A stretch of DNA of 20,545 nucleotides from Reyranella sp. (GCA_004296815.1 SCVT01000150.1:1-20545); one strand, 5' to 3'. Positions 7,048 to 15,257 are shown, counted from the stretch's first letter. Made by a program: numbers and translations. Notes: generated by a model from the sequence alone, not told the origin.

Positions 7048-8025
7048 GTGAAATTTCCCCGTCGCTCATTCATTCATATGTCCGTGGCTGGTGCCGCGCT
7101 GCCGGCCGTGCCCGGCATTGCGCGGGCGCAAGCCTATCCGTCGCGACCGGCCCGCATCGTCGTCGGCTTTCCCGCCGGTGGCGCCACCGACATCATGGCG
7201 CGCCTGATGAGCGACTGGCTGACCGAGCGCGTCGGCCAGCAGTTCCTCGTTGAGAACAAGCCCGGCGCCAGCGGCAGCATCGGGACAGAGACGGTCGCCA
7301 AGGCAGCCCCGGATGGCTACACGCTGCTACAGGCCGTGACGCCGAATGCGATCAATCCGGCGCTCTACAGCAATCTCGGTTTCGATTTCATCCGGGACTT
7401 CGCGCCAGTCATCTACCAGGCGCGGCTGGCCTACGTCGTCGTCGTCAATCCGTCGGTCCCCGCCAAGACGCTCCCCGAGCTCATCGCCTACGCCAAGGCC
7501 AACCCGGGCAAGATCAACTACGGGTCGGCCGGCCAAGGCACGCCGCAGAACATCACCTGCGAACTCTTCAAGATGATGACCGGGGTGAACCTGGTCCACG
7601 TCCCCTACAAGGGCGGTGCGCCCGCGGTCGCCGATCTGATCGCTGGCCACGTGCAGGTGGTCTTCGCGCCCCTCTCGGAATCGATCCCGCAGATCAAGGC
7701 CGGCAAGCTGCGCGCCCTGGCGGTAACGCCCGTGAAACGTCTGGACGTGCTGCCGGACGTTCCGACGATCGCCGAGTTCGTGCCGGGCTATGAGGCCAGC
7801 GGCTTTGCCGGTATCAGCGTGCCCAAGGGCACGCCGGCCGACGTCATCGATCTGCTGAACAAGCAGCTCAATGCCGCCCTCGCCGACCCCAAGATCAAGG
7901 GCCGGATCGAAGAGCTGGGCGGCACGGTGATGGGGGGCACGCCGGCGGAATTCGGCAAGCTCGTCGCGGACGCCACCGAGAAGTGGGCGAAGGTCATCAA
8001 GGCCGCGGGCATCAAGCCCGAATAG
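7048..8025 (+). CDS. Bug/TctC family tripartite tricarboxylate transporter substrate-binding protein
   Basis: A 325-residue periplasmic binding protein of the Bug family (TctC, PF03401), which captures small carboxylates for TctAB-type carriers or acts as a sensor. It starts at GTG 7048, placed by a perfect GGAGG (7036-7040) seven bases upstream. The N-terminus has a twin-arginine-like signal (PRRSFIH, residues 4-10), a hydrophobic stretch and cleavage probably after ARA (residue 27). Family blocks are VVGFPAGGATDIMARL (around 38-53), VENKPGASGSIGTE, KAAPDGYTLL and VPYKGGAPAVADLIAGHV. It is an orphan: no TctA or TctB genes are in the window. It lies 148 bp before the ABC unit and diverges from the chaperedoxin gene. 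The ligand is unknown. Confidence 0.94.
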   Translation: MKFPRRSFIHMSVAGAALPAVPGIARAQAYPSRPARIVVGFPAGGATDIMARLMSDWLTERVGQQFLVENKPGASGSIGTETVAKAAPDGYTLLQAVTPNAINPALYSNLGFDFIRDFAPVIYQARLAYVVVVNPSVPAKTLPELIAYAKANPGKINYGSAGQGTPQNITCELFKMMTGVNLVHVPYKGGAPAVADLIAGHVQVVFAPLSESIPQIKAGKLRALAVTPVKRLDVLPDVPTIAEFVPGYEASGFAGISVPKGTPADVIDLLNKQLNAALADPKIKGRIEELGGTVMGGTPAEFGKLVADATEKWAKVIKAAGIKPE

Positions 8026-8085
8026 CGCCGGCCGTTCCTGCACGACGGGCATTTCTGCCCAGCGAGTGACCGCGCCGCGGGCGGA

Positions 8086-8123
8086 TTGACTCGTCAAACC
8101 TCGAATGTCCTAATGTCATAACA
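8086..8123 (+). promoter_or_regulatory. Candidate promoter and GntR/HutC operator of the ABC-lyase-hydratase unit
   Basis: TTGACT (8086-8091) resembles a -35 element and is part of the dyad TTGAC-TC-GTCAA (8086-8097). TAATGT (8111-8116) is a weak -10 with a long 19-bp spacer. Overlapping it, TGTCATAACA (8114-8123) is a dyad TGT-N-AT-N-ACA resembling the GTN(x)TATN(y)AC consensus of HutC-type GntR regulators, one of which is encoded in the same unit at 11537. AATGTC is also repeated directly at 8104 and 8112. Autoregulation is an inference from these matches. Confidence 0.35.
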
Positions 8124-8133
8124 ATAGAAGAGC

Positions 8134-8151
8134 CCGCGCCACAAGGCGCGG
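8134..8151 (+). other. Perfect hairpin in the leader of the ABC unit
   Basis: CCGCGCC (8134-8140) and GGCGCGG (8145-8151) pair perfectly around ACAA. It lies between the candidate promoter and the strong GGGAGGG ribosome site (8166-8172). No T-run follows, so it is not an intrinsic terminator; it could stabilise the mRNA 5' end. Confidence 0.45.
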
Positions 8152-8176
8152 AACATGATGTTCCTGGGAGGGAATG

Positions 8177-9160
8177 ATGAAGGCATTGAAAGCCACCATT
8201 CGTGCGCTCGCACTCGCGGGCCTTGGTCTCGCGTCGGCAACGGCTGCCCGCGCCGAGGATATCGTCGTCACGCATTACGGCTCGCTGCTCTACGGCGTGC
8301 CCTACGCGATCGCGATGGAGAAGGGCTACTTCAAGCAAGCCGGCGTCGACATCACGGGCATCCTGACCTCCAAGGGCGGCGGCACCTCCGTGCGCAACAT
8401 GATGGCGGGCGACACGCTGTTCGCCGAAGTGGCGCTGCCGGCGGCGCTCAGCGCCATCAAGGAAGGCTTCAACATCAAGATCATCAGCGGCGGCACCGAC
8501 GGCCGCAGCAGCTTCTGGGTGACGCGGCCCAACGAGGCGATCGACAAGGCCGCCGACCTCAAGGGCAAGCGCTTCGTCTATTCCCGGCCGAAGTCGGTGA
8601 GCGAGAGCATCACGCTTGCGGTCCTGAAGTCGTGGGACGTCCCTGTCGCCGACGTGAAGATGGTAGCGATCGGCGATTTCGGCGCGGGCCTCACGGCGCT
8701 CGAGCACAACAAGATCGATATCGCGATCATCCCCGAGCCGATCTACTCCCAGAAGGAGAAGGCCGGGGTGAAGTACAAGGTCCTGCCGTGGCTGGACGAG
8801 AAGCTGCCGGCCTACGCGCAGACGGTGGGCATCGCGACCGACGAGGCCATCGCCAAGCATGGGCCGAAGCTCAAGGCGGTCATCGAGGCGCGCCGCAAGG
8901 GCGTCGAGTTCCTCTATGCCAACCCCAAGGAGTCGGCCGCCATCCTGGCCAAGGCCTACAACCTGCCACCCGACGTCGCCGCCAGCGCCATCAACAACAT
9001 CCTCAAGATGAACCCGACCTGGTGGAACCATGGCGAGCTGAAGCAGCCGCTGATGGAAGCCATGGCCGAGGCCCTGGGCTCGGTCGGCGCGTTGCAGCTT
9101 CCGATCGACTGGAAGGCCGCGATCAACGCGAGCTTCCTGCCGCCGGCGAAGACGCAATAA
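8177..9160 (+). CDS. ABC transporter substrate-binding protein, SsuA/NMT1 (THI5)-like
   Basis: A 327-residue periplasmic binding protein for an ABC importer. A type I signal peptide is clear (basic start, LALAGLGLASATAARA, cleavage before ED, about residue 26). The mature part has the features of the SsuA/TauA/NMT1 group: GVPYAIAMEKGYFKQAGVDI near the start, GGTSVRNMMAGD, a hinge-like DLKGKRFVYSRPKSVSE, and a late WKAAINASFLPP. Two ATGs are adjacent (8174 and 8177); the GGAGG at 8167-8171 is two bases from the first and five from the second, so I favour 8177. Its stop overlaps the ATPase start (TAATG). First gene of an eight-gene unit. The group binds sulfonates, pyrimidine precursors, nitriles or aromatic and aliphatic acids; the ligand here is inferred from the downstream enzymes to be an organic acid. 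Confidence 0.93.
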   Translation: MKALKATIRALALAGLGLASATAARAEDIVVTHYGSLLYGVPYAIAMEKGYFKQAGVDITGILTSKGGGTSVRNMMAGDTLFAEVALPAALSAIKEGFNIKIISGGTDGRSSFWVTRPNEAIDKAADLKGKRFVYSRPKSVSESITLAVLKSWDVPVADVKMVAIGDFGAGLTALEHNKIDIAIIPEPIYSQKEKAGVKYKVLPWLDEKLPAYAQTVGIATDEAIAKHGPKLKAVIEARRKGVEFLYANPKESAAILAKAYNLPPDVAASAINNILKMNPTWWNHGELKQPLMEAMAEALGSVGALQLPIDWKAAINASFLPPAKTQ

Positions 9161-10014
9161 TGGCGAGCGTTCAGCGCCTGGCGGCGGTCGACGCTGCCTC
9201 GGCACCCAACATCCATGCGCGTCTCGACGGCGTGACGCGCGTCTACCCGCCGCGTGCCGGCCATGCCGAGGTCCATGCGCTGGGCCCGCTGTCGCTCGAC
9301 CTGCGCGCCGGCGAATTCTTCAGCGTCGTCGGCCCCTCGGGTTGCGGCAAGTCGACCCTGCTCGACGTCCTGGCGGGCCTCGCCGTGCCCTCGGCCGGGA
9401 CTGTCGAGTTCGAAGGCAAGCGCGTGCTGGGCGAGGTGCCGGACGGTGTCGGCGTGGTCTTCCAGGAGGATGCGAGCTTTCCCTGGCTGACGGTCGACGA
9501 CAACGTCGCCTTCGGCCTGCGCCGCTCCGGTGTCGATGCCGCAGAGATCAAGCGTCGCGTCGATTTCGCCATCGGTTTCATGGGCCTGCGCGATTTCCGG
9601 CGGGCCTATCCCAGCCAGCTCTCGGGCGGCATGCGCCAGCGCGTCTGCATCGCGCGCACGCTGGTGCTGCAGCCGCGCCTGATCCTGCTCGACGAGCCGT
9701 TCGGGGCACTCGACCAGCAGACACGGCTCCTGATGGGCGACGAGCTGCTGCGGCTGTGGCGCGAGACCTCGGCCACGGTCCTGCTGATCACCCACGCGCT
9801 CGACGAGGCCAATCTTCTCTCCGACCGCATCGGCGTCATGTCGGCGCGTCCTGGCGTTTTCATCGACATCGTCGAGACGGGCTGGCCGCGCGACCGCGAT
9901 TCGCGCCTCGCTGAACGGCCCGACTTCGGCGCGGTGACCTCGCGGCTCTGGTCGTTCCTGCGTGGCGAATCGCTGCGCGCGCTGGGGCAGGGAACGGCGG
10001 CGGCAGCAAGATGA
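9160..10014 (+). CDS. ABC transporter ATP-binding protein (nitrate/sulfonate/taurine type)
   Basis: A 284-residue ATPase that powers the importer at the inner membrane. Walker A is GPSGCGKST (58-66); the Q-loop is VVFQED; the signature is LSGGMRQR; Walker B with catalytic glutamate is LILLDEPFGALD; the switch histidine is in LLITHALDEA. These variants are typical of the SsuB/TauB group. The ATG overlaps the binding-protein TAA by one base, and its TGA overlaps the first permease start by four bases (10011-10014), so translation is coupled. The C-terminal tail of about 45 residues after the switch region fits the family. Function is confident; substrate follows the binding protein. Confidence 0.95.
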   Translation: MASVQRLAAVDAASAPNIHARLDGVTRVYPPRAGHAEVHALGPLSLDLRAGEFFSVVGPSGCGKSTLLDVLAGLAVPSAGTVEFEGKRVLGEVPDGVGVVFQEDASFPWLTVDDNVAFGLRRSGVDAAEIKRRVDFAIGFMGLRDFRRAYPSQLSGGMRQRVCIARTLVLQPRLILLDEPFGALDQQTRLLMGDELLRLWRETSATVLLITHALDEANLLSDRIGVMSARPGVFIDIVETGWPRDRDSRLAERPDFGAVTSRLWSFLRGESLRALGQGTAAAAR

Positions 10015-10760
10015 GCAAAGCCGGCTGGATCCGCACCGTCGTGCTGGTCGCCGCCGTCGGCGCGCTGGAGATCGCCTGTCGTACCGGCGCGATCCCCGCC
10101 ACCATGGTGGTCGCGCCGTCCGTCATGGTGCTGGCGCTGGTCCATACGCTGCAGTCCGACGAGATCGGCATGCATCTCCGCCACACGCTCTCGGCCGTGG
10201 CGATTGCGATGAGCCTGTCGATCGTCGGCGGCTTCATCATCGGCTTCATCCTGAACTGGGTGCCCTTCCTGCGCCGCGCCTTCAGTCCCTTCCTCGCGGC
10301 CTACTACGCCATCCCGCACTTCGCCTTCTACCCGCTGCTGATCGTGATCTTCGGCCTCGGCCCCTTGCCGCTGATCGTGCTGGCGACCCTGTTCGCCATG
10401 GTCGCCATGATCCTCGCCACCATGGCCGGGCTCGACCGCGTGCCGCGCGTGCTGCTCAAGACGGCGCGCATCCATCGCCTGTCGCTGCTTCAGGAGATCT
10501 GGCGCGTACGCCTGCCGGCCGCCGCGCCGCACATCCTGTCCGGGCTGAAGCTCGCGGTGGCCTATTCCTTCATCGGCGTGATCGCCGGCGAGTTCATCCT
10601 GTCGACCAGCGGCATCGGCCACGAGATCGCCTTCGCCTACGACAATTTCGACAACAAGCGCATGTACGCCCTAATCCTGTTCGTGCTGGCGATCGTCACC
10701 ACCTTCAACATGGCGGTCTTCGCCTGGGAACGGCGCATGCTGCGCCGGCGCGGCGCATGA
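10011..10760 (+). CDS. ABC transporter permease (SsuC/TauC-like), first of two
   Basis: A 249-residue inner-membrane permease of the BPD_transp_1 family with about six hydrophobic segments. The cytoplasmic coupling (EAA-like) loop is visible as LLKTARIHRLSLLQEIWRV, followed by RLPAAAPHILSGLKLAVAYSFIGVIAGEF, typical of SsuC/TauC permeases. It overlaps the ATPase gene by four bases and the second permease by four bases (10757-10760). Two different permease genes in one unit indicate a heterodimeric membrane channel, less common in this transporter group, where a single permease often forms a homodimer. Confidence 0.94.
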   Translation: MSKAGWIRTVVLVAAVGALEIACRTGAIPATMVVAPSVMVLALVHTLQSDEIGMHLRHTLSAVAIAMSLSIVGGFIIGFILNWVPFLRRAFSPFLAAYYAIPHFAFYPLLIVIFGLGPLPLIVLATLFAMVAMILATMAGLDRVPRVLLKTARIHRLSLLQEIWRVRLPAAAPHILSGLKLAVAYSFIGVIAGEFILSTSGIGHEIAFAYDNFDNKRMYALILFVLAIVTTFNMAVFAWERRMLRRRGA

Positions 10761-11533
10761 GCCGGGGCCTGCTTTCGCTGCGCGCCTGGCGTGACCCCAT
10801 CCTCGTCGCGATCTCGCTGGTCGCGCTGTGGCAGGTCCTGCACGAGATCGCGGGCGATTCCGCCGTCACCGCGCCCGCCCCGACGCTGTCGCATCTCTGG
10901 GAGATGATCGGCCAGACGCGCTTCCTGCCGCATCTGCGCGAGACCGGCCTCGCTTTCCTGCAGGCGCTGGCCATCGCCTTCGGCGGCGGCGTGCTGCTGG
11001 GCGTCGTGCTGGGCGGCCACAAGCTCACCGGCGAGGTCGCCGAGCCGATCCTGGTGGCGCTCTACTCGATCCCCAAGATCACGCTCTACCCGGTGATCCT
11101 GCTGCTGTTCGGCCTCGGCATGCCGGCCAAGGTGGCGTTCGGCGCGCTGCACGGCATCATCCCGGTGGTGCTGTTCACCATGAACGCCGTGCGCAACGTC
11201 AACCGCACCTATCTCCGTGCCGGCCGCGCCATGCGGCTCTCGCCGGCACAGACCGGCTGGCACATCCTGGTGCCCGCGACCCTGCCCGAGATTTTCTCCG
11301 GCCTGCGCATCGGCTTCTCGCTCACTTTGCTCGGCACCATGCTGGGCGAGCTGTTCGCCTCGCAGCGCGGCCTGGGCTTCCTGCTGATGACGGCGATCGA
11401 CCTGCACGACGTGAAGACCATCCTGGCCATCGCCGTCCTGATCTCGGCCTTCGCCGTCGCGACCAATGCCGCGCTGCTCGCCATCGACCGGCACCTGCAT
11501 CGCGGCGCGGCCGCGGACAGTTCAGGGAAGTAG
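10757..11533 (+). CDS. ABC transporter permease (SsuC/TauC-like), second of two
   Basis: A 258-residue permease paralogous in form to the preceding one. Hydrophobic segments alternate with the coupling loop YLRAGRAMRLSPAQTGWHILV, and then PATLPEIFSGLRIGFSLTLLGTMLGELFAS, the SsuC-type block. The ATG at 10757 overlaps the stop of the first permease; an open frame extends far upstream in this phase but only inside the two preceding genes. The stop (11531-11533) is three bases before the GntR start. It presumably pairs with the first permease and the single ATPase. Confidence 0.94.
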   Translation: MSRGLLSLRAWRDPILVAISLVALWQVLHEIAGDSAVTAPAPTLSHLWEMIGQTRFLPHLRETGLAFLQALAIAFGGGVLLGVVLGGHKLTGEVAEPILVALYSIPKITLYPVILLLFGLGMPAKVAFGALHGIIPVVLFTMNAVRNVNRTYLRAGRAMRLSPAQTGWHILVPATLPEIFSGLRIGFSLTLLGTMLGELFASQRGLGFLLMTAIDLHDVKTILAIAVLISAFAVATNAALLAIDRHLHRGAAADSSGK

Positions 11534-11536
11534 GGC

Positions 11537-12325
11537 ATGGACCGCATCGCCGTCCGCCGCGAGCTGGGATCGCCACTCCACCATCAGATCTATCTCGTGC
11601 TGGCCGATGGCATCTCGACCGGCCGCTACGGCGTGGGCGAGGTGCTGCCGACCGAGGAGCAGCTCACCCGCATGTTCAGCGTGTCGCGGATCACCGTGCG
11701 CCGCGCCATGGAGAGCCTGAACGATGCCGGCCTGATCGAGCGCGGCGCCGGCCGCCGCACCGTGGTGCGCGCCCAGCTCGGTCGGCCGATGCGCATGACG
11801 ATGAACTCGGTCATCGAGAACATCGTGGCCTACGGCAGCGAGACCGACGCCAGGGTCGTCGAGTTCGGCTATGTCGAGGCCCGCGGTGTTGTGCTCGACC
11901 GGCTATGGCAGGCGGCGGAGAAGCCCGTGCAGCGTGCGGTGCGCGTGCGCAGCCACGAGGGCGTGCCGATCATGCATCTCACCAGCTACGTGCCGTCGGC
12001 GCTCGGCGAGACCTTCACCGCCGACGATCTCAACCGCATCCCGATGTTCCAGCTGCTGGCCCGCGCCGGCGCGCACCTCGCGCGCGGCGACCAGGTCGTC
12101 TCGGCGACGCTCGCCGACCCGACCGTGGCCTCGCGTCTGGCCGTCAAGGTCGGTGCGGCGCTGATCGACATGCGCCGCATGATGTTCGACCAGAAGGGCC
12201 GCGCCGTCGAATATATCGAGATGCTGGCCGTCCCCGACCGCATGACCATGCGCATGGAGCTGGGCTCCGGCCACATCGCCTCGGCAAAAGCCAAACGGAA
12301 ACCGTCGCGCACCAACCGCAAGTGA
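11537..12325 (+). CDS. GntR family transcriptional regulator, HutC subfamily (UTRA domain)
   Basis: A 262-residue regulator. Residues about 10-78 form the winged helix-turn-helix, with LPTEEQLTRMFSVSRITVRR (37-56) as the DNA-reading part and AMESLNDAGLIERGAGR after it. Residues about 95-240 form a UTRA effector domain (chorismate lyase fold), with VPIMHLTSYVP and the terminal VEYIEMLAVPDRMTM typical of HutC-type repressors. The lysine/arginine-rich last 15 residues are unusual but short. The gene sits inside the unit between the importer and the enzymes, three bases after a permease stop, which argues that it senses the imported compound or a pathway intermediate and represses the unit. A possible operator is at 8114-8123. 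Confidence 0.93.
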   Translation: MDRIAVRRELGSPLHHQIYLVLADGISTGRYGVGEVLPTEEQLTRMFSVSRITVRRAMESLNDAGLIERGAGRRTVVRAQLGRPMRMTMNSVIENIVAYGSETDARVVEFGYVEARGVVLDRLWQAAEKPVQRAVRVRSHEGVPIMHLTSYVPSALGETFTADDLNRIPMFQLLARAGAHLARGDQVVSATLADPTVASRLAVKVGAALIDMRRMMFDQKGRAVEYIEMLAVPDRMTMRMELGSGHIASAKAKRKPSRTNRK

Positions 12326-12339
12326 GAGAGGGAACCCTC

Positions 12340-13209
12340 ATGTCCAACGCCGCCAAGCTCCGCACGCTGCTCGCGTCGAAGAAGATGATCGTGGCCCCCG
12401 GCGCCATCGACTGCATCACCGGTCGCGCCATCGCCCAGGCGGGCTTCTCCGCCGTCTACATGACCGGCGCCGGCACCTCGGCGACGCTGGGCTATCCGGA
12501 CTACGGCCTCATCACCATGAGCGAGATGGTGGGCAACGCCTCGCGCATCGTGAACTCGATCGACATCCCGCTGATCAGCGACAGCGACACCGGCTTCGGC
12601 AACGAGCTCAACGTCTTCCGCACCGTGCAGGAGTTCGAGCGCGCCGGCGTCGCCGCCATCCACATCGAGGACCAGGTGTTCCCGAAGAAGTGCGGCCATC
12701 TCGACAACAAGGAGCTGGTGAGCCGCGAGGACTTCATCGCCAAGATCCGCGCCGCCTCGGCCGCCCGCAAGACGAAGGACTTCTGCATCATCGCCCGCAC
12801 CGACTCGCGCGCGGTGGTGAGCCTCGACGAGGCGGTCGAGCGCGCCAACGCAGCCCTCGCGGCCGGTGCCGACGTGGCCTTCGTCGAGGCTCCGCAGACC
12901 ATGGCCGAGATCGAGGCCGTGCCGAAGCGCGTGAAGGGGCCGTGCCTGCTGAACATCGTGCGCGGCGGCAAGACGCCCGAGATCGAGCTCGAGACGGCCG
13001 AGCGCATGGGCTACGCCATTTCCATCGTGCCGGGCCTGCTGCTGGGCGGCATCATCTCGACCTGCGACCGCCTGCTGGGCGACCTCAAGCAGGGCAAGTT
13101 CCCGCCGGTCACCGGCTCGCCCGGCAAGACCTTCGCCCGCTTCGGCGCCGCCGAATGGGACGAGCGCCGCACCGCCTTCCGCGACCCGATCAAAGCCGCC
13201 GCCGAGTAG
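12340..13209 (+). CDS. Isocitrate lyase/PEP mutase superfamily C-C lyase (2,3-dimethylmalate lyase/methylisocitrate lyase-like)
   Basis: A 289-residue TIM-barrel enzyme of the ICL/PEPM superfamily. Visible active-site elements are Y40-TGAGTS (40-47), GYPDYGLITM (51-60), the metal ligands in SDSDTGFGN (D81, D83), HIEDQVFPKKCGH (108-120) with E110 and the catalytic cysteine C118, and later NIVRGGKTPEIE. The KKCGH motif marks true lyases (isocitrate, methylisocitrate, dimethylmalate) and is absent from PEP mutase. Short length excludes isocitrate lyase proper; GYPDYGL and GGKTP look more like dimethylmalate lyase than PrpB. Such enzymes cleave a 2-hydroxy dicarboxylate to a 2-oxo acid plus a second acid with Mg2+. 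It starts 14 bp after the regulator, with GAGAGAGGGAA upstream, and is followed by a LeuCD-like hydratase, which could supply its substrate. Often mislabelled carboxyphosphonoenolpyruvate phosphonomutase. Confidence 0.9.
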   Translation: MSNAAKLRTLLASKKMIVAPGAIDCITGRAIAQAGFSAVYMTGAGTSATLGYPDYGLITMSEMVGNASRIVNSIDIPLISDSDTGFGNELNVFRTVQEFERAGVAAIHIEDQVFPKKCGHLDNKELVSREDFIAKIRAASAARKTKDFCIIARTDSRAVVSLDEAVERANAALAAGADVAFVEAPQTMAEIEAVPKRVKGPCLLNIVRGGKTPEIELETAERMGYAISIVPGLLLGGIISTCDRLLGDLKQGKFPPVTGSPGKTFARFGAAEWDERRTAFRDPIKAAAE

Positions 13210-13221
13210 GGAGTTCGTGCC

Positions 13222-14625
13222 ATGGCCGCCGCAGCGCGCACGATGTTCGAGAAGATCTGGCAGCGTCACATCGTCGTCGACCGACCCGACGGCTACACGC
13301 TGCTCTATATCGACCGCCATTTGATGCATGACGGCTCGGCGGCGGGCTTCGCCAAGCTGCGCGAGCGCGGCATCAAGCTGCGCCGGCCCGATCGCGGCTT
13401 CGCGACGCCCGACCACTATGTGAAGAGCGACAGCCGCTCGGTCGCGGCGATCGCCGATCCGCATCACCGCGCGCTGGTCGAGGCGATCCGCACCAACACC
13501 GCCGAGAGCGGCGTCACGCTGTTCGATCTCGGCGACGAGCGGCAGGGCATCGCCCATGTCGTCGGCCCCGAGCAGGGCGTGACTCAGCCCGGCCTGACGC
13601 TGGTCTGCGGCGACAGCCATACCTCGACGCACGGCGCGCTGGGCGCACTCGCCTTCGGCATCGGCTCGTCCGAGGTGGCGCATGTCATGGCGACCGAGTG
13701 CCTGTGGCAGAGGAAGCCCAAGGCGATGCGGGTCAGCGTCGACGGCACCCTGGGTGAGGACATCACGGGCAAGGACGTGATCCTGGCGATCATCGCCAAG
13801 ATCGGCACCGCCGGCGCGGTCGGCCACGTCATCGAATATACCGGCAGCGCGATCCGCGGCCTGTCGATCGAGGGCCGGCTCACCGTCTGCAACATGTCCA
13901 TCGAGGCCGGCGGCAAGGCCGGCATGGTGGCGCCCGACGACACGACCATCGCCTACATGAAGGGCCGGCCCTTCGCGCCCAAGGAAGCCGAATGGGACAA
14001 GGCGGTCGCCTTCTGGCGCACGGTGCCGAGCGACGAGGGCGCCGTCTTCGACCGCGACGTCAGCCTCGACGCCGCGTCGATCGCGCCGATGGTCACCTGG
14101 GGCACCAGCCCCGAGGACGCGCTGTCGATCACCGGCCGCATCCCCGAGCCGTCGACGGCGCCTGATGCCGCCAAGAAGGACAGCATGAAGCGCGCGCTCG
14201 ACTATATGGGGCTGACACCGGGCACGCCGCTCGAGCAGGTTCCCGTCGATCGCGTCTTCATCGGCTCCTGCACCAACAGCCGCATCGAGGACCTGCGCGC
14301 GGCGGCCAAGGTCGCCAAGGGCCGCAAGGTCGTGATCCCCTCCTGGGTGGTCGCGGGCTCCGGCCTGGTGAAGAAGCAGGCCGAGGCGGAAGGGCTCGAC
14401 AAGATCTTCGTCGAGGCGGGCTTCGAATGGCGCGAGCCCGGCTGCTCGATGTGCGTCGGCATGAACGGCGACACCGGCAAGCCGCAGCAGCGCATCGCGT
14501 CCACCTCAAACCGCAACTTCATCGGCCGTCAGGGACCGGGCGTGCGCACGCACCTGCTCAGCCCGGCGATGGCGGTGGCCGCGGCCGTCACCGGCCACTT
14601 CGCCGACGTCCGCAAGCTCGCCTAG
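13222..14625 (+). CDS. leuC: 3-isopropylmalate dehydratase-like large subunit (LeuC family)
   Basis: A 467-residue aconitase-family large subunit with a [4Fe-4S] cluster, closely matching bacterial LeuC in length and layout: [10 protein letters not shown] and LLYIDRHL at the start, [35 protein letters not shown], and [14 protein letters not shown]. Cluster ligands are C350 (FIGSCTNSR) and C408 and C411 (PGCSMC). The enzyme removes and re-adds water across a 2-/3-hydroxy dicarboxylate. Isopropylmalate isomerisation is the default reading, and LeuCD enzymes are also known to hydrate citraconate and maleate. Its place between a C-C lyase and LeuD in an importer unit, with no leuA or leuB, suggests a catabolic paralogue. 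Spacing is 12 bp on each side, with GGGAG before the ATG. The symbol records the family, not a proven leucine role. Confidence 0.9.
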   Translation: MAAAARTMFEKIWQRHIVVDRPDGYTLLYIDRHLMHDGSAAGFAKLRERGIKLRRPDRGFATPDHYVKSDSRSVAAIADPHHRALVEAIRTNTAESGVTLFDLGDERQGIAHVVGPEQGVTQPGLTLVCGDSHTSTHGALGALAFGIGSSEVAHVMATECLWQRKPKAMRVSVDGTLGEDITGKDVILAIIAKIGTAGAVGHVIEYTGSAIRGLSIEGRLTVCNMSIEAGGKAGMVAPDDTTIAYMKGRPFAPKEAEWDKAVAFWRTVPSDEGAVFDRDVSLDAASIAPMVTWGTSPEDALSITGRIPEPSTAPDAAKKDSMKRALDYMGLTPGTPLEQVPVDRVFIGSCTNSRIEDLRAAAKVAKGRKVVIPSWVVAGSGLVKKQAEAEGLDKIFVEAGFEWREPGCSMCVGMNGDTGKPQQRIASTSNRNFIGRQGPGVRTHLLSPAMAVAAAVTGHFADVRKLA

Positions 14626-14637
14626 GAGGCAACGACC

Positions 14638-15240
14638 ATGGAAGCCTTCACCACCCTCGACGCGGTCGCCATTCCGATCGACCAGCCGAACCTCGACACC
14701 GATCAGATCATCCCGGCGCGCTTCCTCGGCAAGCCGCGGCCCACCCAGGTCGAGGCACTGTTCCACGACCTGCGCTACACGCCCGACAAGAAACCGCGGC
14801 CGGAGTTCGTCACCAACATGCCGGCGTACCAGGGTGCGCGCATCGTGGTGGCGGAACGCAACTTCGCCTGCGGCTCCTCGCGCGAGAACGCCGTCACGGT
14901 GATGGTCGACAACGGCCTGCGCGCCTTCATCGCGCCGAGCTTCGGCGACATCTTCTTCAACAACTGCTTCCAGAACGGCGCGCTGCCGATCCGCCTCGAT
15001 GCCAAGCGCGTGGCGGAGATCCGCGCGGCGCTGCATGCCAAGCCGGGATCGACGGTGAAGATCGACCTCGCCAGCCAGACCGTGACCGGCCCCGACGGGA
15101 AGGCCGACCGGTTCGAGATCGATTCCTTCCGCAAGGACTGCCTGCTGAAGGGCGTCGACGAGGTGAACCTGACCTTGGGCTACGAGAAGGACATCGCGGC
15201 CTTCGAAGCGAAGCAGCGCCAGGAGATGAGCTGGCTGTAG
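14638..15240 (+). CDS. leuD: 3-isopropylmalate dehydratase-like small subunit (LeuD family)
   Basis: A 200-residue small subunit that completes the active site of the LeuC-type dehydratase (swivelling domain). NLDTDQIIPARFLG (18-31) and ERNFACGSSRENA (about 75-87) are the family blocks, followed by APSFGDIFFNNCFQNGALPI. The substrate-recognition loop after IIP reads ARFLGKPRPTQVEALFHDLRY, where classical LeuD has a KQFL...RTG sequence; this change lies where substrate choice is made and supports a different substrate. GGAGG (14625-14629) is eight bases before the ATG. It is the last gene of the unit: its stop abuts a dyad and an intrinsic terminator follows 75 bp later. As with the large subunit, the symbol denotes family. 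Confidence 0.9.
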   Translation: MEAFTTLDAVAIPIDQPNLDTDQIIPARFLGKPRPTQVEALFHDLRYTPDKKPRPEFVTNMPAYQGARIVVAERNFACGSSRENAVTVMVDNGLRAFIAPSFGDIFFNNCFQNGALPIRLDAKRVAEIRAALHAKPGSTVKIDLASQTVTGPDGKADRFEIDSFRKDCLLKGVDEVNLTLGYEKDIAAFEAKQRQEMSWL

Positions 15241-15257
15241 TGCTTGCACTGCAAGCA
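15241..15257 (+). repeat. 17-bp perfect dyad abutting the leuD stop codon
   Basis: TGCTTGCA and TGCAAGCA (15241-15248 and 15250-15257) are perfect 8-bp arms around one C. An overlapping shorter dyad, AGTGC-TT-GCACT, spans 15239-15250 and includes the end of the TAG stop. As RNA it can fold as a 7-bp stem with a 3-base loop. It is not T-tailed. It may be a protein site or an mRNA 3'-end structure. Confidence 0.5.

Noticed and set aside
8047..8060. GGGCA-TTTC-TGCCC hairpin after the first TctC gene as a terminator
   Set aside because: The stem is only 5 bp and no T-run follows.
10828..12339. Plus-strand open frame running into the lyase gene from far upstream
   Set aside because: It lies out of phase over the permease and regulator genes; the lyase family start and ribosome site are at 12340.
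11986..13827. 613-codon minus-strand open frame opposite the regulator, lyase and LeuC genes
   Set aside because: Composition is the mirror image of GC-rich codon use (histidine, arginine, aspartate-rich), no domain is seen, and the plus-strand genes are unmistakable.
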